Of a stretch of 64,000 nt of DNA, positions 33,992 through 43,490 are shown in pieces. Each line of letters begins with the position of its first letter. The stretch's first letter is position 1. The stretch is from Porticoccus sp905181945. GTDB taxonomy: Bacteria > Pseudomonadota > Gammaproteobacteria > Pseudomonadales > Porticoccaceae. Where the stretch lies: NCBI RefSeq assembly GCF_047729555.1, contig NZ_CP159825.1, positions 930,001 through 994,000 on the forward strand. The letters run 5' to 3'. The notes beneath the pieces were generated by a model. It was not told where the DNA came from, ran no database searches, and saw only the letters and a program-made list of their open reading frames with translations. The position numbers were made by a program, and so were the translations under genes.

Positions 33992-35083
33992 TTAGATTGA
34001 ATCACTCGTTGCTAGCACTGGAATTTCTTCCAGATATGATTTTTTAACATCGAGAAATTCATGTAATAATGAGGTCGCATAGCTACCTGGAGGCAGTGAA
34101 AATGATACCTCTAAATCAAACATATCTTCCGAAATTTTGTCATGAGAAAACCATTTCCAGCTAAGCTCTCTAGGGTTTAAGACCAATTGGCGTCGCTCCT
34201 GCTGCAAACCACTAAATTCAAGAGCATTCATCCATTCCGTCCACTCTAAAAGCACTTTATTCTCAAATCTACACACTTCCTCAGATTCCATGCACCTGCC
34301 GCGACCCCACATTGGACCGGTATCACTAAAGTCTGGAAGTTTGCCAACAGAGCACAGGGCTTTACTGGCTGATTGCCAGCAATTTCTTCTAACCCTCTCT
34401 GCCAAAACTAAATTAAACAAGTAAGATCGAGCAGCAGATAAATATATACCTCCTCGGGGTGAATTACGTTTTTTTTGCCCTCTTTTTCTTTCGGCTCCGT
34501 ACTCTCTTCTTAATAAAGAGTCAGCTTCCATCAAGTTTTTACCGTTAAAACCAAATCGTTGCTCTCCAAAGTAATTTGGTACCCCCTGAGAAGCGATCTG
34601 TTTTAGGCGAAAATCCAAAAGATCTTTATCTCCACTGACTTCTCGCAACCTTACTGTAAAGTAGTTTTCTTTGTGCTGCCCTCTTCGAAGCTTTCTGTCA
34701 TGCCAAGAAGATTTTATTAGTTGAAATCTTGTATCTTCGATTCTTACTACTCCAGGAGCGATTAGCTTTTCATTATCAGGCAAGTGCACGCTAAACCACT
34801 GTATGGCAACAGCCCTACGATCCTTCAGACCACAATACCCAACAGCTGACTCGTCAACACAAAAATGTTTTGCAAGCAATTGTGCGATCCAGCGAGTATT
34901 ATCTCCTCTTTTTTCTATTTGAAGATAAAGGTGCTCTCCTTGCCCAGAGAGAGAAAACCCCAACTTCTCTTCAACACGAAAATCTTCCAGCTCGCTGCGA
35001 AAAAAAGCAGCTGCTCCCAAATGACTGTAGGCTGATGGAAAAGATATAGAGAATTTTTTGTTTATAGCGCCCACCTTCGTCAT
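33992..35083 (-). CDS. truD: tRNA pseudouridine(13) synthase TruD
   Basis: Makes pseudouridine 13 in tRNA-Glu. The catalytic aspartate is in VGYCGLKDRRAV, near residue 85. The later TRUD insertion domain contains NYFGEQRFGFNGKNL. The length of 363 is close to E. coli (349). The 105 bp upstream to ispF hold no ORF. Confidence 0.94.
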   Translation of the reverse strand: MTKVGAINKKFSISFPSAYSHLGAAAFFRSELEDFRVEEKLGFSLSGQGEHLYLQIEKRGDNTRWIAQLLAKHFCVDESAVGYCGLKDRRAVAIQWFSVHLPDNEKLIAPGVVRIEDTRFQLIKSSWHDRKLRRGQHKENYFTVRLREVSGDKDLLDFRLKQIASQGVPNYFGEQRFGFNGKNLMEADSLLRREYGAERKRGQKKRNSPRGGIYLSAARSYLFNLVLAERVRRNCWQSASKALCSVGKLPDFSDTGPMWGRGRCMESEEVCRFENKVLLEWTEWMNALEFSGLQQERRQLVLNPRELSWKWFSHDKISEDMFDLEVSFSLPPGSYATSLLHEFLDVKKSYLEEIPVLATSDSI

Positions 35084-35188
35084 TTAGAATAACCTCCAGC
35101 TAGCAAAAACTACCAAGCAGATTGCAATCAAGCAATGCTTCAAAAAAAGTATGAGCACAGGGGCGATATATTTTTTTATCTTATATCT

Positions 35189-35656
35189 TCAAACAAGCAA
35201 GACGATAGCATGACAAGCTATCCCTTCTCCTCGACCCTCAAATCCCAAGCTTTCAGTTGTTGTAGCTTTAACATTAATACGATCAGCATCGCATCTTAAG
35301 TCAGACGCAAGATTGCTAACCATTTCATTAATGTGTGGCCCCATCTTAGGGGTTTCAGCAACAACAGTTATGTCAGCGTTTGAAACACGATACCCCTTGT
35401 TGCAAACGAGTGTAATTGTGGCTCTCAATAATTCACGGCTATTAATGCCAAAATAACGAGGGTCTGTATCGGGGAAATGTCGTCCAATATCACCAAGTGC
35501 GGCGGCGCCAAGAATGGCATCACATAAAGAATGTATCAAGACATCTCCATCTGAGTGAGCCATTAAGCCACACTTAAAAGGAATTCTAACTCCACCAATA
35601 ACAATATGGTCACCTTCTTCAAATGCATGAACGTCATAGCCCTGTCCTATTCTCAT
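35189..35656 (-). CDS. ispF: 2-C-methyl-D-erythritol 2,4-cyclodiphosphate synthase
   Basis: Fifth step of the MEP pathway, forming MEcPP with release of CMP. The start MRIGQGYDVHAF holds the zinc ligands Asp and His. LMAHSDGDVLIHSLCDA and ATTTESLGFEGRGEGIACHA follow. I chose ATG at 35656, which overlaps the ispD stop (ATGA) and matches the family start, giving 155 residues (E. coli 159). Confidence 0.96.
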   Translation of the reverse strand: MRIGQGYDVHAFEEGDHIVIGGVRIPFKCGLMAHSDGDVLIHSLCDAILGAAALGDIGRHFPDTDPRYFGINSRELLRATITLVCNKGYRVSNADITVVAETPKMGPHINEMVSNLASDLRCDADRINVKATTTESLGFEGRGEGIACHAIVLLV

Positions 35657-36348
35657 GACCACTCCTGCTGACATAATGCTATAGCTTCAGCAATCACTAT
35701 ATCTTCCCTTCGAGTAATCTTAATATTATCGTGGCTGCCCTCAATAATTCGAGGCATATGCCCCAGATTTTCAATTGCAGCAGATTCATCAGTGGGCTGC
35801 CAGTTAGCCCTGGATGCCTGCCTTAAGCCCTCCAGGAGTAGCGAAAAGCGGAACATTTGGGGTGTTTGAGCCTCCCAAAGCCTTGACCGATCTTCTGTTG
35901 CCTTTATTTCAGCCTTACTAGTGGCTCTCTTAATCGTTGCAACAACAGGTACAGCAAGAATCCCACCTATCGCATGAGAGCTCAACTGATCCATTAAATT
36001 TATAATATCAGCAACTTTAACGCACGGCCTTACACCGTCATGAACCAATACCCAGTCATTCATTTTGGCTTCATCTTTGATATGCTCTAGGGCCAAAAGA
36101 ACTGAATCTGCCCTTTCTTTGCCGCCAAAAATCACTTCAATAGAAGTATTTTTAAATATAGCCAATTGTCGCCATGCTTTATCTTCAGGGCTCACAGCGA
36201 CAACTATCTTGATGTGATCTATTGCTAGCAATCTTTTTAGGGTGTATTCAAGCACAGTCATATCAAGAAATTTTGCATACTGTTTGCGAGCTTCTAGGGA
36301 GAACCTTTTCCCAGCTCCAGCAGCAGGGACTATTACCCAGCTTTTCAT
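35653..36348 (-). CDS. ispD: 2-C-methyl-D-erythritol 4-phosphate cytidylyltransferase
   Basis: Third step of the MEP pathway, making CDP-ME from MEP and CTP. The nucleotide-binding loop is VPAAGAGKRF at residue 7, and VLVHDGVRPCV and RLWEAQTPQMF are the family signatures. The 231 residues match E. coli (236). It overlaps ispF by 4 bp and follows ftsB, the usual order. Confidence 0.96.
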   Translation of the reverse strand: MKSWVIVPAAGAGKRFSLEARKQYAKFLDMTVLEYTLKRLLAIDHIKIVVAVSPEDKAWRQLAIFKNTSIEVIFGGKERADSVLLALEHIKDEAKMNDWVLVHDGVRPCVKVADIINLMDQLSSHAIGGILAVPVVATIKRATSKAEIKATEDRSRLWEAQTPQMFRFSLLLEGLRQASRANWQPTDESAAIENLGHMPRIIEGSHDNIKITRREDIVIAEAIALCQQEWS

Positions 36349-36378
36349 ATTTTGCTTGTCATATATTGGAGTTTTCGG

Positions 36379-36657
36379 TTAGTCTTTTTTTTCAATAACC
36401 ATATAAAAAGTTTCGCCATTCTTAATCATGCCAAGATTTTTTCTAGCGACCCCTTCAATACCTTCCATGCTACCTTTAATGTTCTTTACCTCGCCCGCTA
36501 GTATTAAATTTTCTTCTCGCAGAGTTTCATTTTTTTTCTGCTGTACGATAACTTCACGCTGAAGTGAATGCTTGTGAGCGAGACTGCCCTCACCTACCCA
36601 CAAGCTATATTGCAAGAGGAGCATGAAACAAATAAGTACAATTAACAACCAGCGCAT
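36379..36657 (-). CDS. ftsB: cell division protein FtsB
   Basis: A bitopic septal-ring protein acting with FtsL and FtsQ. The N-terminal transmembrane helix (LLIVLICFMLLLQYSLW) is followed by a leucine-zipper-like coiled coil (residues about 30-65). The conserved GIEGVARKNLGMIKNGETFY closes the protein. The 92 residues are near E. coli (103). Its place between eno and ispD is conserved. Confidence 0.93.
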   Translation of the reverse strand: MRWLLIVLICFMLLLQYSLWVGEGSLAHKHSLQREVIVQQKKNETLREENLILAGEVKNIKGSMEGIEGVARKNLGMIKNGETFYMVIEKKD

Positions 36658-36753
36658 AACAAGCCATTCTACCGCACAAAATTAACCACGTCAGCGAACC
36701 ACAAAGGGCAGCCTCTTAAATTATTATGCCAGAGCCTAATATAACTAGAGAGG

Positions 36754-38040
36754 CTACCTGAATTCTCCCAAACCTCTGTAAGGTGCAGTGCCCTTAAGTT
36801 CTGACTCTATACGCAACAGACGATTATATTTTGCAACACGATCGGATCGACATAGTGAACCGGTCTTTATCTGCCCAGCACCAGTTGCAACAGCAAGATC
36901 CGCAATAGTGGTATCCTCCGTTTCACCCGATCGATGAGAAATGACGACAGTATAGCTTGAATCTTTTGCCATTTTTATGGCATCCAGCGTTTCTGTTAAA
37001 GAGCCTATCTGGTTAAATTTGATTAAAATTGAATTTGCGACACCGAGCTCAATACCTTTACTTAAAATTTTCGTATTAGTAACAAAAAGATCGTCTCCCA
37101 CTAATTGAACTTTGTGGCCCAACTTTTCAGTTTGATATTTCCAGCCGCTCCAATCAGATTCATCCTGTCCATCCTCAATTGAAATAATCGGATATCGATC
37201 ACAAAGATCTGCCAAAAAATCAGTGAATTCTTCAGAGCTGTATATTTTTTCTTCGCCAAGTAATTCATATTTACCATCATTATAGAACTCTGAGGAAGCA
37301 CAATCCAAGGCTAGTGTTATATCCTTACCTAAATGGTAGCCCGCAGCAATTACCGCTTCCTCTATAAGAACAAGGGCTTCAGAGTTTGAAGACAAATTGG
37401 GTGCAAATCCCCCCTCATCACCCACTGAGGTGCTAAGGCCTTTACTGTTAAGTATTGCTTTTAGTGAATGGAAAATTTCAGCTCCCATTTGTAGTGCTTG
37501 AGAGAAATTTTTGGCGGAAACAGGTTGAATCATAAATTCCTGGATATCAACATTGTTATCTGCATGCTCCCCTCCGTTAATAATATTCATCATCGGCACA
37601 GGCATACTGTATTGGCCAAGAGTTCCGTTAATGTCTGCAATGTGCGCATAAAGAGGCAGTTTGCGCGATATAGCTGCCGCTTTTGATGCAGCAAGCGACA
37701 CAGCCAAAATAGCATTTGCGCCAAATCTAGACTTATTTTCTGTTCCATCCGCTTTGATCATCAACATATCTAGCGACCTCTGATCAATAGCATCGACACC
37801 CAGCAAAAACGGTTTAATGATTTTATTTACATTATCGACAGCCTTAAGAACTCCTTTTCCCAAATAACGACTTTGGTCTCCATCTCGCAATTCAAGAGCT
37901 TCCTTTGAGCCTGTAGAGGCACCAGATGGTGAACAGGCTGAACCAATACTGCCGTCCATCAAAATCACATCCGTTCCTATCGTTGGGTTACCTCTAGAAT
38001 CTAGTATTTCATAGGCTCTGATATCAGCAATCTTGCTCAT
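36754..38040 (-). CDS. eno: enolase
   Basis: Interconverts 2-phosphoglycerate and phosphoenolpyruvate; in many gammaproteobacteria it is also a degradosome partner. The start MSKIADIRAYEILDSRGNPT is canonical, so ATG 38040 was chosen over 38055; the resulting 428 residues match E. coli (432). Seen are GGEHADNNVDIQEFM, the catalytic lysine strand SILIKFNQIGSLTET and SHRSGETEDT. GGAG precedes the ATG by 9 bases. It follows kdsA. Confidence 0.97.
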   Translation of the reverse strand: MSKIADIRAYEILDSRGNPTIGTDVILMDGSIGSACSPSGASTGSKEALELRDGDQSRYLGKGVLKAVDNVNKIIKPFLLGVDAIDQRSLDMLMIKADGTENKSRFGANAILAVSLAASKAAAISRKLPLYAHIADINGTLGQYSMPVPMMNIINGGEHADNNVDIQEFMIQPVSAKNFSQALQMGAEIFHSLKAILNSKGLSTSVGDEGGFAPNLSSNSEALVLIEEAVIAAGYHLGKDITLALDCASSEFYNDGKYELLGEEKIYSSEEFTDFLADLCDRYPIISIEDGQDESDWSGWKYQTEKLGHKVQLVGDDLFVTNTKILSKGIELGVANSILIKFNQIGSLTETLDAIKMAKDSSYTVVISHRSGETEDTTIADLAVATGAGQIKTGSLCRSDRVAKYNRLLRIESELKGTAPYRGLGEFR

Positions 38041-38104
38041 ATATAAATTCTCCAAAAAAATAAATACTCTCTCATATAGTATCTATTTAAAAATTTTAAA
38101 TTAA

Positions 38105-38974
38105 TTATATTTCAAATGCAGGTTGAGATTTGACCAGATCATCTATCTCTTTCATTTGAGCCAGGTAAGGCTCTAGCTTGAGTAACGGCAAAGCGCTAGG
38201 TCCGTCACATTTTGCATTATCTGGGTCCGGATGAGCTTCTAAGAATAAACCGGCTAGACCAACAGCGATGCCTGCCCTTCCTAGTTCTGCGGCCTGCTGA
38301 CGGCGCCCACCAGAAGTAAGCCCCTGGGGATCTCGACACTGAAGTGCGTGAGTCACATCAAAAATAACGGGGAAGCCACCGCTTGTGTCTTTCATAGTTC
38401 GAATGCCCAGCATATCCACAACAAGATTATCGTACCCCATACAAGTACCGCGCTCACAAAGAATAAGCTTGTTATTACCACACTCTTTAAATTTATCTAC
38501 AATGTTAGCAATCTGTGATGGGCTAAGAAACTGAGGTTTTTTTATATTTATAACAGCATCAGTTTCTGCCATAGCTTTTACCAAGTCGGTCTGACGGGCT
38601 AAAAAAGCAGGTAACTGCAATACGTCGCAGACATCTGCTACCATTTTTGCTTGATGGGGCTCATGTACATCTGTGATAACTGGAATCTGAAATGTCTCTT
38701 TAATTTCCTGAAATATCTTTAGTCCTTCATCTATCCCAACCCCTCGATAAGAATAAAAAGACGAACGATTCGCTTTATCAAACGATGCTTTGAATATGTA
38801 AGGTATAGCAAGTTTTTGGGTCACCTCACAAAAATGCTCTGCTGCTTGCATTGCAAGATCTCGAGACTCCAGTACATTAACGCCTCCAAACAACACGAAA
38901 GGCTCATTATTGTCTACCGATATACCATCAATATTGATGGTTATCGATGGTACAGATATTTTTGATATAGACAT
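38105..38974 (-). CDS. kdsA: 3-deoxy-8-phosphooctulonate synthase (Kdo-8-P synthase)
   Basis: Condenses phosphoenolpyruvate with arabinose 5-phosphate to give Kdo-8-P for the LPS inner core. Typical stretches are FKASFDKANRSS near residue 60, the PAFLARQTDLV core and CERGTCMGYDNLVVDM. The length of 289 is close to E. coli (284). It lies 3 bp after pyrG, as in Pseudomonas. Confidence 0.96.
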   Translation of the reverse strand: MSISKISVPSITINIDGISVDNNEPFVLFGGVNVLESRDLAMQAAEHFCEVTQKLAIPYIFKASFDKANRSSFYSYRGVGIDEGLKIFQEIKETFQIPVITDVHEPHQAKMVADVCDVLQLPAFLARQTDLVKAMAETDAVINIKKPQFLSPSQIANIVDKFKECGNNKLILCERGTCMGYDNLVVDMLGIRTMKDTSGGFPVIFDVTHALQCRDPQGLTSGGRRQQAAELGRAGIAVGLAGLFLEAHPDPDNAKCDGPSALPLLKLEPYLAQMKEIDDLVKSQPAFEI

Positions 38975-38977
38975 AAA

Positions 38978-40603
38978 TTAGACTCTTTTAGAATGCTTAA
39001 GCGCTGCCTTTATGAAACTTGTGAAAAGCGGATGGCCTTCGCGAGGAGTAGATGTAAACTCTGGATGAAATTGACAGGCAACAAACCAAGGGTGTTCAGG
39101 TATTTCAACCATCTCAACTAATGTTTTATTCTCCGACCAAGCACCAACCTTCATTCCGCCCTCTTGCAGCCCAGCTACATAATTGTTGTTCACCTCATAA
39201 CGATGACGATGACGCTCAAAAACTGTATCAGCACCATATATTTTATGAGCCATAGTGCCATGAATTAAGTAGCTAGCCTGCCCACCCAATCTCATTGTTC
39301 CACCCAAGTCTGAATCTTCGTTGCGTGTTTCTATCACACCACTACTGTCAATCCACTCGGTTATCAATCCAATAATAGAATGCGGTGTTTTAGGGTCAAA
39401 CTCCGTGCTATTTGCACCACCTAAATTACAAACATTGCGTGCAAATTCGATCATCGCAACCTGCATGCCTAAGCATATTCCCAAATAAGGTATTCTGTTA
39501 ACTCGAGCGTGATTGGCTGCCTTAATCTTTCCCTCTACACCGCGCACACCAAATCCACCAGGCACAAGAATTCCACTACAACCATCAAGAAGTGATGATT
39601 CGCTTTCAAGGCTCTCTGAATCAACATAACGAATATTTACTTTGGTCTGGTTACGAATACCTCCGTGAGTCAATGCCTCGTTGAGTGACTTATAGGCATC
39701 TAAAAGCTCCGTATACTTGCCAACCATAGCGACAGTCAACTCATGCTTTGGATTTAGGTGATTTTCTGCAATCCAGTCCCAATCAGAAAGATCTGGTTCT
39801 TTGCAACTCAAGCCAAGTTGCTCTAAAACAGCGGTATCGAGTCCTCGAGTCTGAAGGTCACGAGGAATAGAATAAATACTCCTAGCATCCAATAATGTCA
39901 CAACTGCTCGTGCTTCTACATTAGTAAATAAGGCTATTTTTTTGCGCTGACCTTCATCAAGCTCAACCACACTTCTACATAACAAGACATCTGGCTGCAA
40001 GCCAATAGATCTGAGCTCCTTAACAGAATGTTGTGTTGGTTTAGTTTTAGTTTCCCCTGCTGTAGCAATATAAGGAATAAGTGTCAGATGGATAAGGATA
40101 GAATGACTGAACCCAAGATCTAGCTTTAATTGTCGTATAGCCTCAAGAAAAGGCTGTGATTCAATATCCCCGACTGTGCCGCCAATTTCAACAATAGCTA
40201 CATCATAATCTTTACCACCAGCTAAAATACGTCTCTTTATTTCATCTGTAACATGAGGGATTACTTGCACCGTAGCCCCAAGGTAGTCCCCTCGGCGCTC
40301 ATGACGAAGAATTGTTTCGTACACTTTTCCGCTAGTAAAATTATTTCGTTTGCACATTTTCGAAGATAAAAAACGCTCATAATGCCCAAGGTCAAGGTCA
40401 GTTTCAGCGCCATCTTCAGTTACAAAAACCTCTCCGTGTTGTGAGGGACTCATGGTTCCGGGGTCGACATTCAGGTATGGGTCTAGTTTAAGAATCGTAA
40501 CATTGAGGCCTCGGGCCTCAAGAATGGAACCCAGCGAGGCTGCCGCAATACCCTTCCCTAAAGAAGATACAACACCACCTGTAACAAATATATAACGCGT
40601 CAT
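38978..40603 (-). CDS. pyrG: CTP synthase
   Basis: Converts UTP to CTP with glutamine as nitrogen donor. The amidoligase domain starts YIFVTGGVVSSLGKGI. The glutaminase domain has LGICLGMQVA with the nucleophile Cys and the C-terminal HPEFTSTP. The 541 residues match E. coli (545). It heads a pyrG-kdsA-eno series; the 195 bp to tilS carry no ORF. Confidence 0.97.
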   Translation of the reverse strand: MTRYIFVTGGVVSSLGKGIAAASLGSILEARGLNVTILKLDPYLNVDPGTMSPSQHGEVFVTEDGAETDLDLGHYERFLSSKMCKRNNFTSGKVYETILRHERRGDYLGATVQVIPHVTDEIKRRILAGGKDYDVAIVEIGGTVGDIESQPFLEAIRQLKLDLGFSHSILIHLTLIPYIATAGETKTKPTQHSVKELRSIGLQPDVLLCRSVVELDEGQRKKIALFTNVEARAVVTLLDARSIYSIPRDLQTRGLDTAVLEQLGLSCKEPDLSDWDWIAENHLNPKHELTVAMVGKYTELLDAYKSLNEALTHGGIRNQTKVNIRYVDSESLESESSLLDGCSGILVPGGFGVRGVEGKIKAANHARVNRIPYLGICLGMQVAMIEFARNVCNLGGANSTEFDPKTPHSIIGLITEWIDSSGVIETRNEDSDLGGTMRLGGQASYLIHGTMAHKIYGADTVFERHRHRYEVNNNYVAGLQEGGMKVGAWSENKTLVEMVEIPEHPWFVACQFHPEFTSTPREGHPLFTSFIKAALKHSKRV

Positions 40604-40798
40604 TTGGATCCCTGTCAGTACACTAGGCTCAACGTAAATAGCTCGATTAAGCTACATTTTTGAATAAAATATATCCCTATATCATCAAAATAAAAAATTA
40701 TTTCAAGAACAGAAGGGCAACTATTTTAGTTGTTATGATGATAAATTAGCCTACCAGAGATGGCTGATTGTCTCAATCTATTACTACAGTGTAGACTG

Positions 40799-42157
40799 CT
40801 AAAAAAATCGCCACTGTAGCTCAACACCGAGCTCATTTGCTGAGGCAAAAAATCCATCGCAAATCCACAAGTCGCCAACTGCTGCTAACTTCCCGTCAAT
40901 ATAAATAAGCGGCACCTTGCTACGAAGCCAAGGCTCAAGAGCATACTCTTGAAATAATTTTTTTAGTGTATTCGAGCCACTGCGTCCGAATGGCTTACAA
41001 CGCTCGCTGCCAGCACGGAAGCGAATCTCTATATCGCACTGCTTGGATATTCTCAATCCCCCAGTACTTAATAACTTTGTTGATATGCTTCCCTTGTTAG
41101 GCAGCATAATTTGATTAATTCCATCCCATTTTATACTTGGCTGCATAGTTATTGCCGACTCTCCTGTGTCCGCTACATAGTGATTTGAGTCACTAGAATC
41201 TGCTGGTAAGAGGTATAATCTTTTTTTAAACCGTCGTAACTGTACGCCGGCCCAGACTATTAAAGGCCTAGCATCAGGACGCGCCAATAGCATTTCATTT
41301 GAAACCACCCTAAGAACACTATGCCTGGGTGATGGTAATCTATGCGCGGAGGCCCAATAGCGGAGCACATTTGCCTGTCTTGACTCCTCTAGACATGCAA
41401 GATCATCAATAGAAATACTCCAGCCAATGCGTTCAGACTTTTCAGACATACCAGTAAGGTCTTGTGCAGCCAGAACTTCTGTCAAATGGCCCGAATCTGC
41501 ACAAAGATTTGCAGTATGATTCAGTTTAGACAAGCAGTCAGGCCAGCGTTCAGATATTATCGGTAACACTTTATGTCGCAAAAAATTTCTATCAAAGCTC
41601 ACATCTTTATTGCTTTCATCTTCTATCCATTCCAAGCCATGAATGGAAGCGTAGGACTCAAGATCAGCTCGAGAAAATGCTAGCAATGGCCTGAATAGCC
41701 CGCCAAGACCCAATGGCCTAGATATAGGCATTCCGGACAAGCCCTTTGTGCCAGCGCCACGAAGTAGCCTATAAAGAACTGTCTCAGCCTGATCATCCGC
41801 ATGGTGAGCAAGCAGCAATAAATCAGTTTTATCTAGTAATTTTCTAAAAATATCATAACGAATCTCTCTCGCGGCCTGCTCTAATCCAAAGCCCTTATTT
41901 TCAACCTTAATGGTCTCGACAATTAGAGGTACCCCCAATTTGGAACAGCAGTCTTTGCAATGTTGCTGCCAGTTATCTGCATTTATGGATAATTGATGAT
42001 TAATATGGATCGCGGTAAAAGATTTTGGTCCAACCAAAGAAGCCATTATATGAAGCAATACATGAGAATCCAGTCCACCACTATAGGCAACATAAAGGTG
42101 CTCAGCATTGTTAAACGTGGGAAAATATCTAGAAAGACAAGAGACTTGAAGCGACAT
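40799..42157 (-). CDS. tilS: tRNA(Ile)-lysidine synthase
   Basis: Converts C34 to lysidine in the minor tRNA-Ile so that AUA is read correctly. The PP-loop is YSGGLDSHVLL at about residue 24, followed by HHADDQAETVLYRLLRG and the C-terminal KxLFQEY substrate-binding region. The length of 452 is close to E. coli (432). It lies between accA and pyrG, the conserved order. Confidence 0.94.
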   Translation of the reverse strand: MSLQVSCLSRYFPTFNNAEHLYVAYSGGLDSHVLLHIMASLVGPKSFTAIHINHQLSINADNWQQHCKDCCSKLGVPLIVETIKVENKGFGLEQAAREIRYDIFRKLLDKTDLLLLAHHADDQAETVLYRLLRGAGTKGLSGMPISRPLGLGGLFRPLLAFSRADLESYASIHGLEWIEDESNKDVSFDRNFLRHKVLPIISERWPDCLSKLNHTANLCADSGHLTEVLAAQDLTGMSEKSERIGWSISIDDLACLEESRQANVLRYWASAHRLPSPRHSVLRVVSNEMLLARPDARPLIVWAGVQLRRFKKRLYLLPADSSDSNHYVADTGESAITMQPSIKWDGINQIMLPNKGSISTKLLSTGGLRISKQCDIEIRFRAGSERCKPFGRSGSNTLKKLFQEYALEPWLRSKVPLIYIDGKLAAVGDLWICDGFFASANELGVELQWRFF

Positions 42158-42351
42158 TAAGGTTCTGCAATTTTAAACTAAAGTACAACGTTACTGGCAA
42201 TCAAAAGAAATGACAATAAATAGTGCGCTAAAAAATTATAGATTTTTCAATCACAATAGAGCGTATAACGCCCAGCAGGGCTGACAAATAAAACAGAGAC
42301 GCTTCAAAAAATGCCCAACAATATTTTTCTTTTGCAATTAAGCATACTTTA

Positions 42352-43299
42352 TCAATTACCATAACTCATCAAACGTTTATAACGCTTCTCAAGCAGCTCA
42401 TCAATAGGGACTTCGGTAAGCTCATCGACCTGTCTAATTAAGCACTCTTTAAGGCTAGCTGCCATAGTCTCAATATTACGATGCGCCCCGCCATTGGGCT
42501 CAGAAATAGTTTCATCTATTATTCCTAGCTCCTGTAAAACTGTAGATGTAACACCCATCGCTTCAGCTGCTTCAGCAGCTTTAGTTGAGGTTTTCCAGAT
42601 AATATTTGCACAACCTTCCGGTGAAATAACAAAGTAAGTAGAATATTGGAGCATGCTAAGATGGTCACCAATGCCGATAGCTAATGCGCCGCCAGAGCTA
42701 CCTTCACCGATAACAGTGCATACTATAGGTGTCTTTAAGCGAGACATAACTGCAAGATTTCTGGCTATAGCCTCACTAATTCCGCGTTCCTCAGAATCGA
42801 TTCCTGGATATGCTCCAGGTGTATCAATTAGTGTGACAACAGGCATCTTAAAGCGTTCAGCCATCTCCATTAAACGCAAGGCTTTGCGGTACCCTTCAGG
42901 CTTTGGCATCCCGAAATTTCTATATACTTTTTCATTAACACCTCTGCCTTTCTCTTCGCCGATAATAACAACTGGCTTATCGGCCAATCTCCCTATACCG
43001 CCTATGATGGCTTTGTCATCTCCAAAATGTCTATCACCATGCAGTTCATCAAAATCGGTGAAAACCCGATTTATATAATCTGTAGCATGTGGCCTAAGAG
43101 GGTGCCTTGCAATCTGGACAGTTTGCCAAGAAGTGAGGCCTGAATATATTTTCTTAGTAAGCTTTTGACTTTTTTCTTCAAGCTTGACGATTTCCCCGGT
43201 AATATTGATATCACTATCGTTGCCCACCAAACGAAGCTCTTCAATCTTTGCTTCCAGCTCCGCAATAGGTTGCTCAAAATCCAAATAATTTAAGTTCAT
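42352..43299 (-). CDS. accA: acetyl-CoA carboxylase carboxyltransferase subunit alpha
   Basis: One half of the carboxyltransferase that makes malonyl-CoA with AccD. The start YLDFEQPIAELEAKIEEL is canonical; GDRHFGDDKAIIGGIG, DTPGAYPGIDSEERG and GEGSSGGALAIG mark the crotonase-like core. The 315 residues match E. coli (319). It is downstream of dnaE with a 191-bp gap that holds its own promoter candidate. Confidence 0.97.
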   Translation of the reverse strand: MNLNYLDFEQPIAELEAKIEELRLVGNDSDINITGEIVKLEEKSQKLTKKIYSGLTSWQTVQIARHPLRPHATDYINRVFTDFDELHGDRHFGDDKAIIGGIGRLADKPVVIIGEEKGRGVNEKVYRNFGMPKPEGYRKALRLMEMAERFKMPVVTLIDTPGAYPGIDSEERGISEAIARNLAVMSRLKTPIVCTVIGEGSSGGALAIGIGDHLSMLQYSTYFVISPEGCANIIWKTSTKAAEAAEAMGVTSTVLQELGIIDETISEPNGGAHRNIETMAASLKECLIRQVDELTEVPIDELLEKRYKRLMSYGN

Positions 43300-43320
43300 G
43301 TAAGACTATCATCCATAATA

Positions 43321-43329
43321 TTTATACCA
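43321..43329 (-). promoter_or_regulatory. candidate extended -10 promoter of accA
   Basis: On the minus strand TG-G-TATAAA lies 22-30 bases before the accA ATG, an extended -10 form that can work without a good -35 (none is clear). The short leader then has GGATGA as a possible ribosome-binding site. Confidence 0.4.
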
Positions 43330-43490
43330 AAAAGACAAAAATTTAAATCCAAAAAAATTCGCTAGATAAAAACACATATCGTGTCGGGAGTAAATTTCTA
43401 ATTAATTAAATAAATGAAAGTTAAGATTTATTGCTTGGCTATAAGCCGTGCTGGCACTTAATTTTTAACCTGTAAATACTTCCGACATGC

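Noticed and set aside
36710..36755. Terminator after eno from AGCCTCT/AGAGGCT
   Set aside because: The 7-bp arms are 32 bases apart, one arm overlaps the eno stop, and no T-run follows.
40718..40732. CAACTA/TAGTTG hairpin between tilS and pyrG as a terminator
   Set aside because: Short AT-rich stem, no T-run on either strand; probably chance.
42653..43078. 141-codon ORF on the plus strand opposite accA
   Set aside because: Antisense shadow of accA; low-complexity Ser/Pro/Ile-rich product without domain signs.
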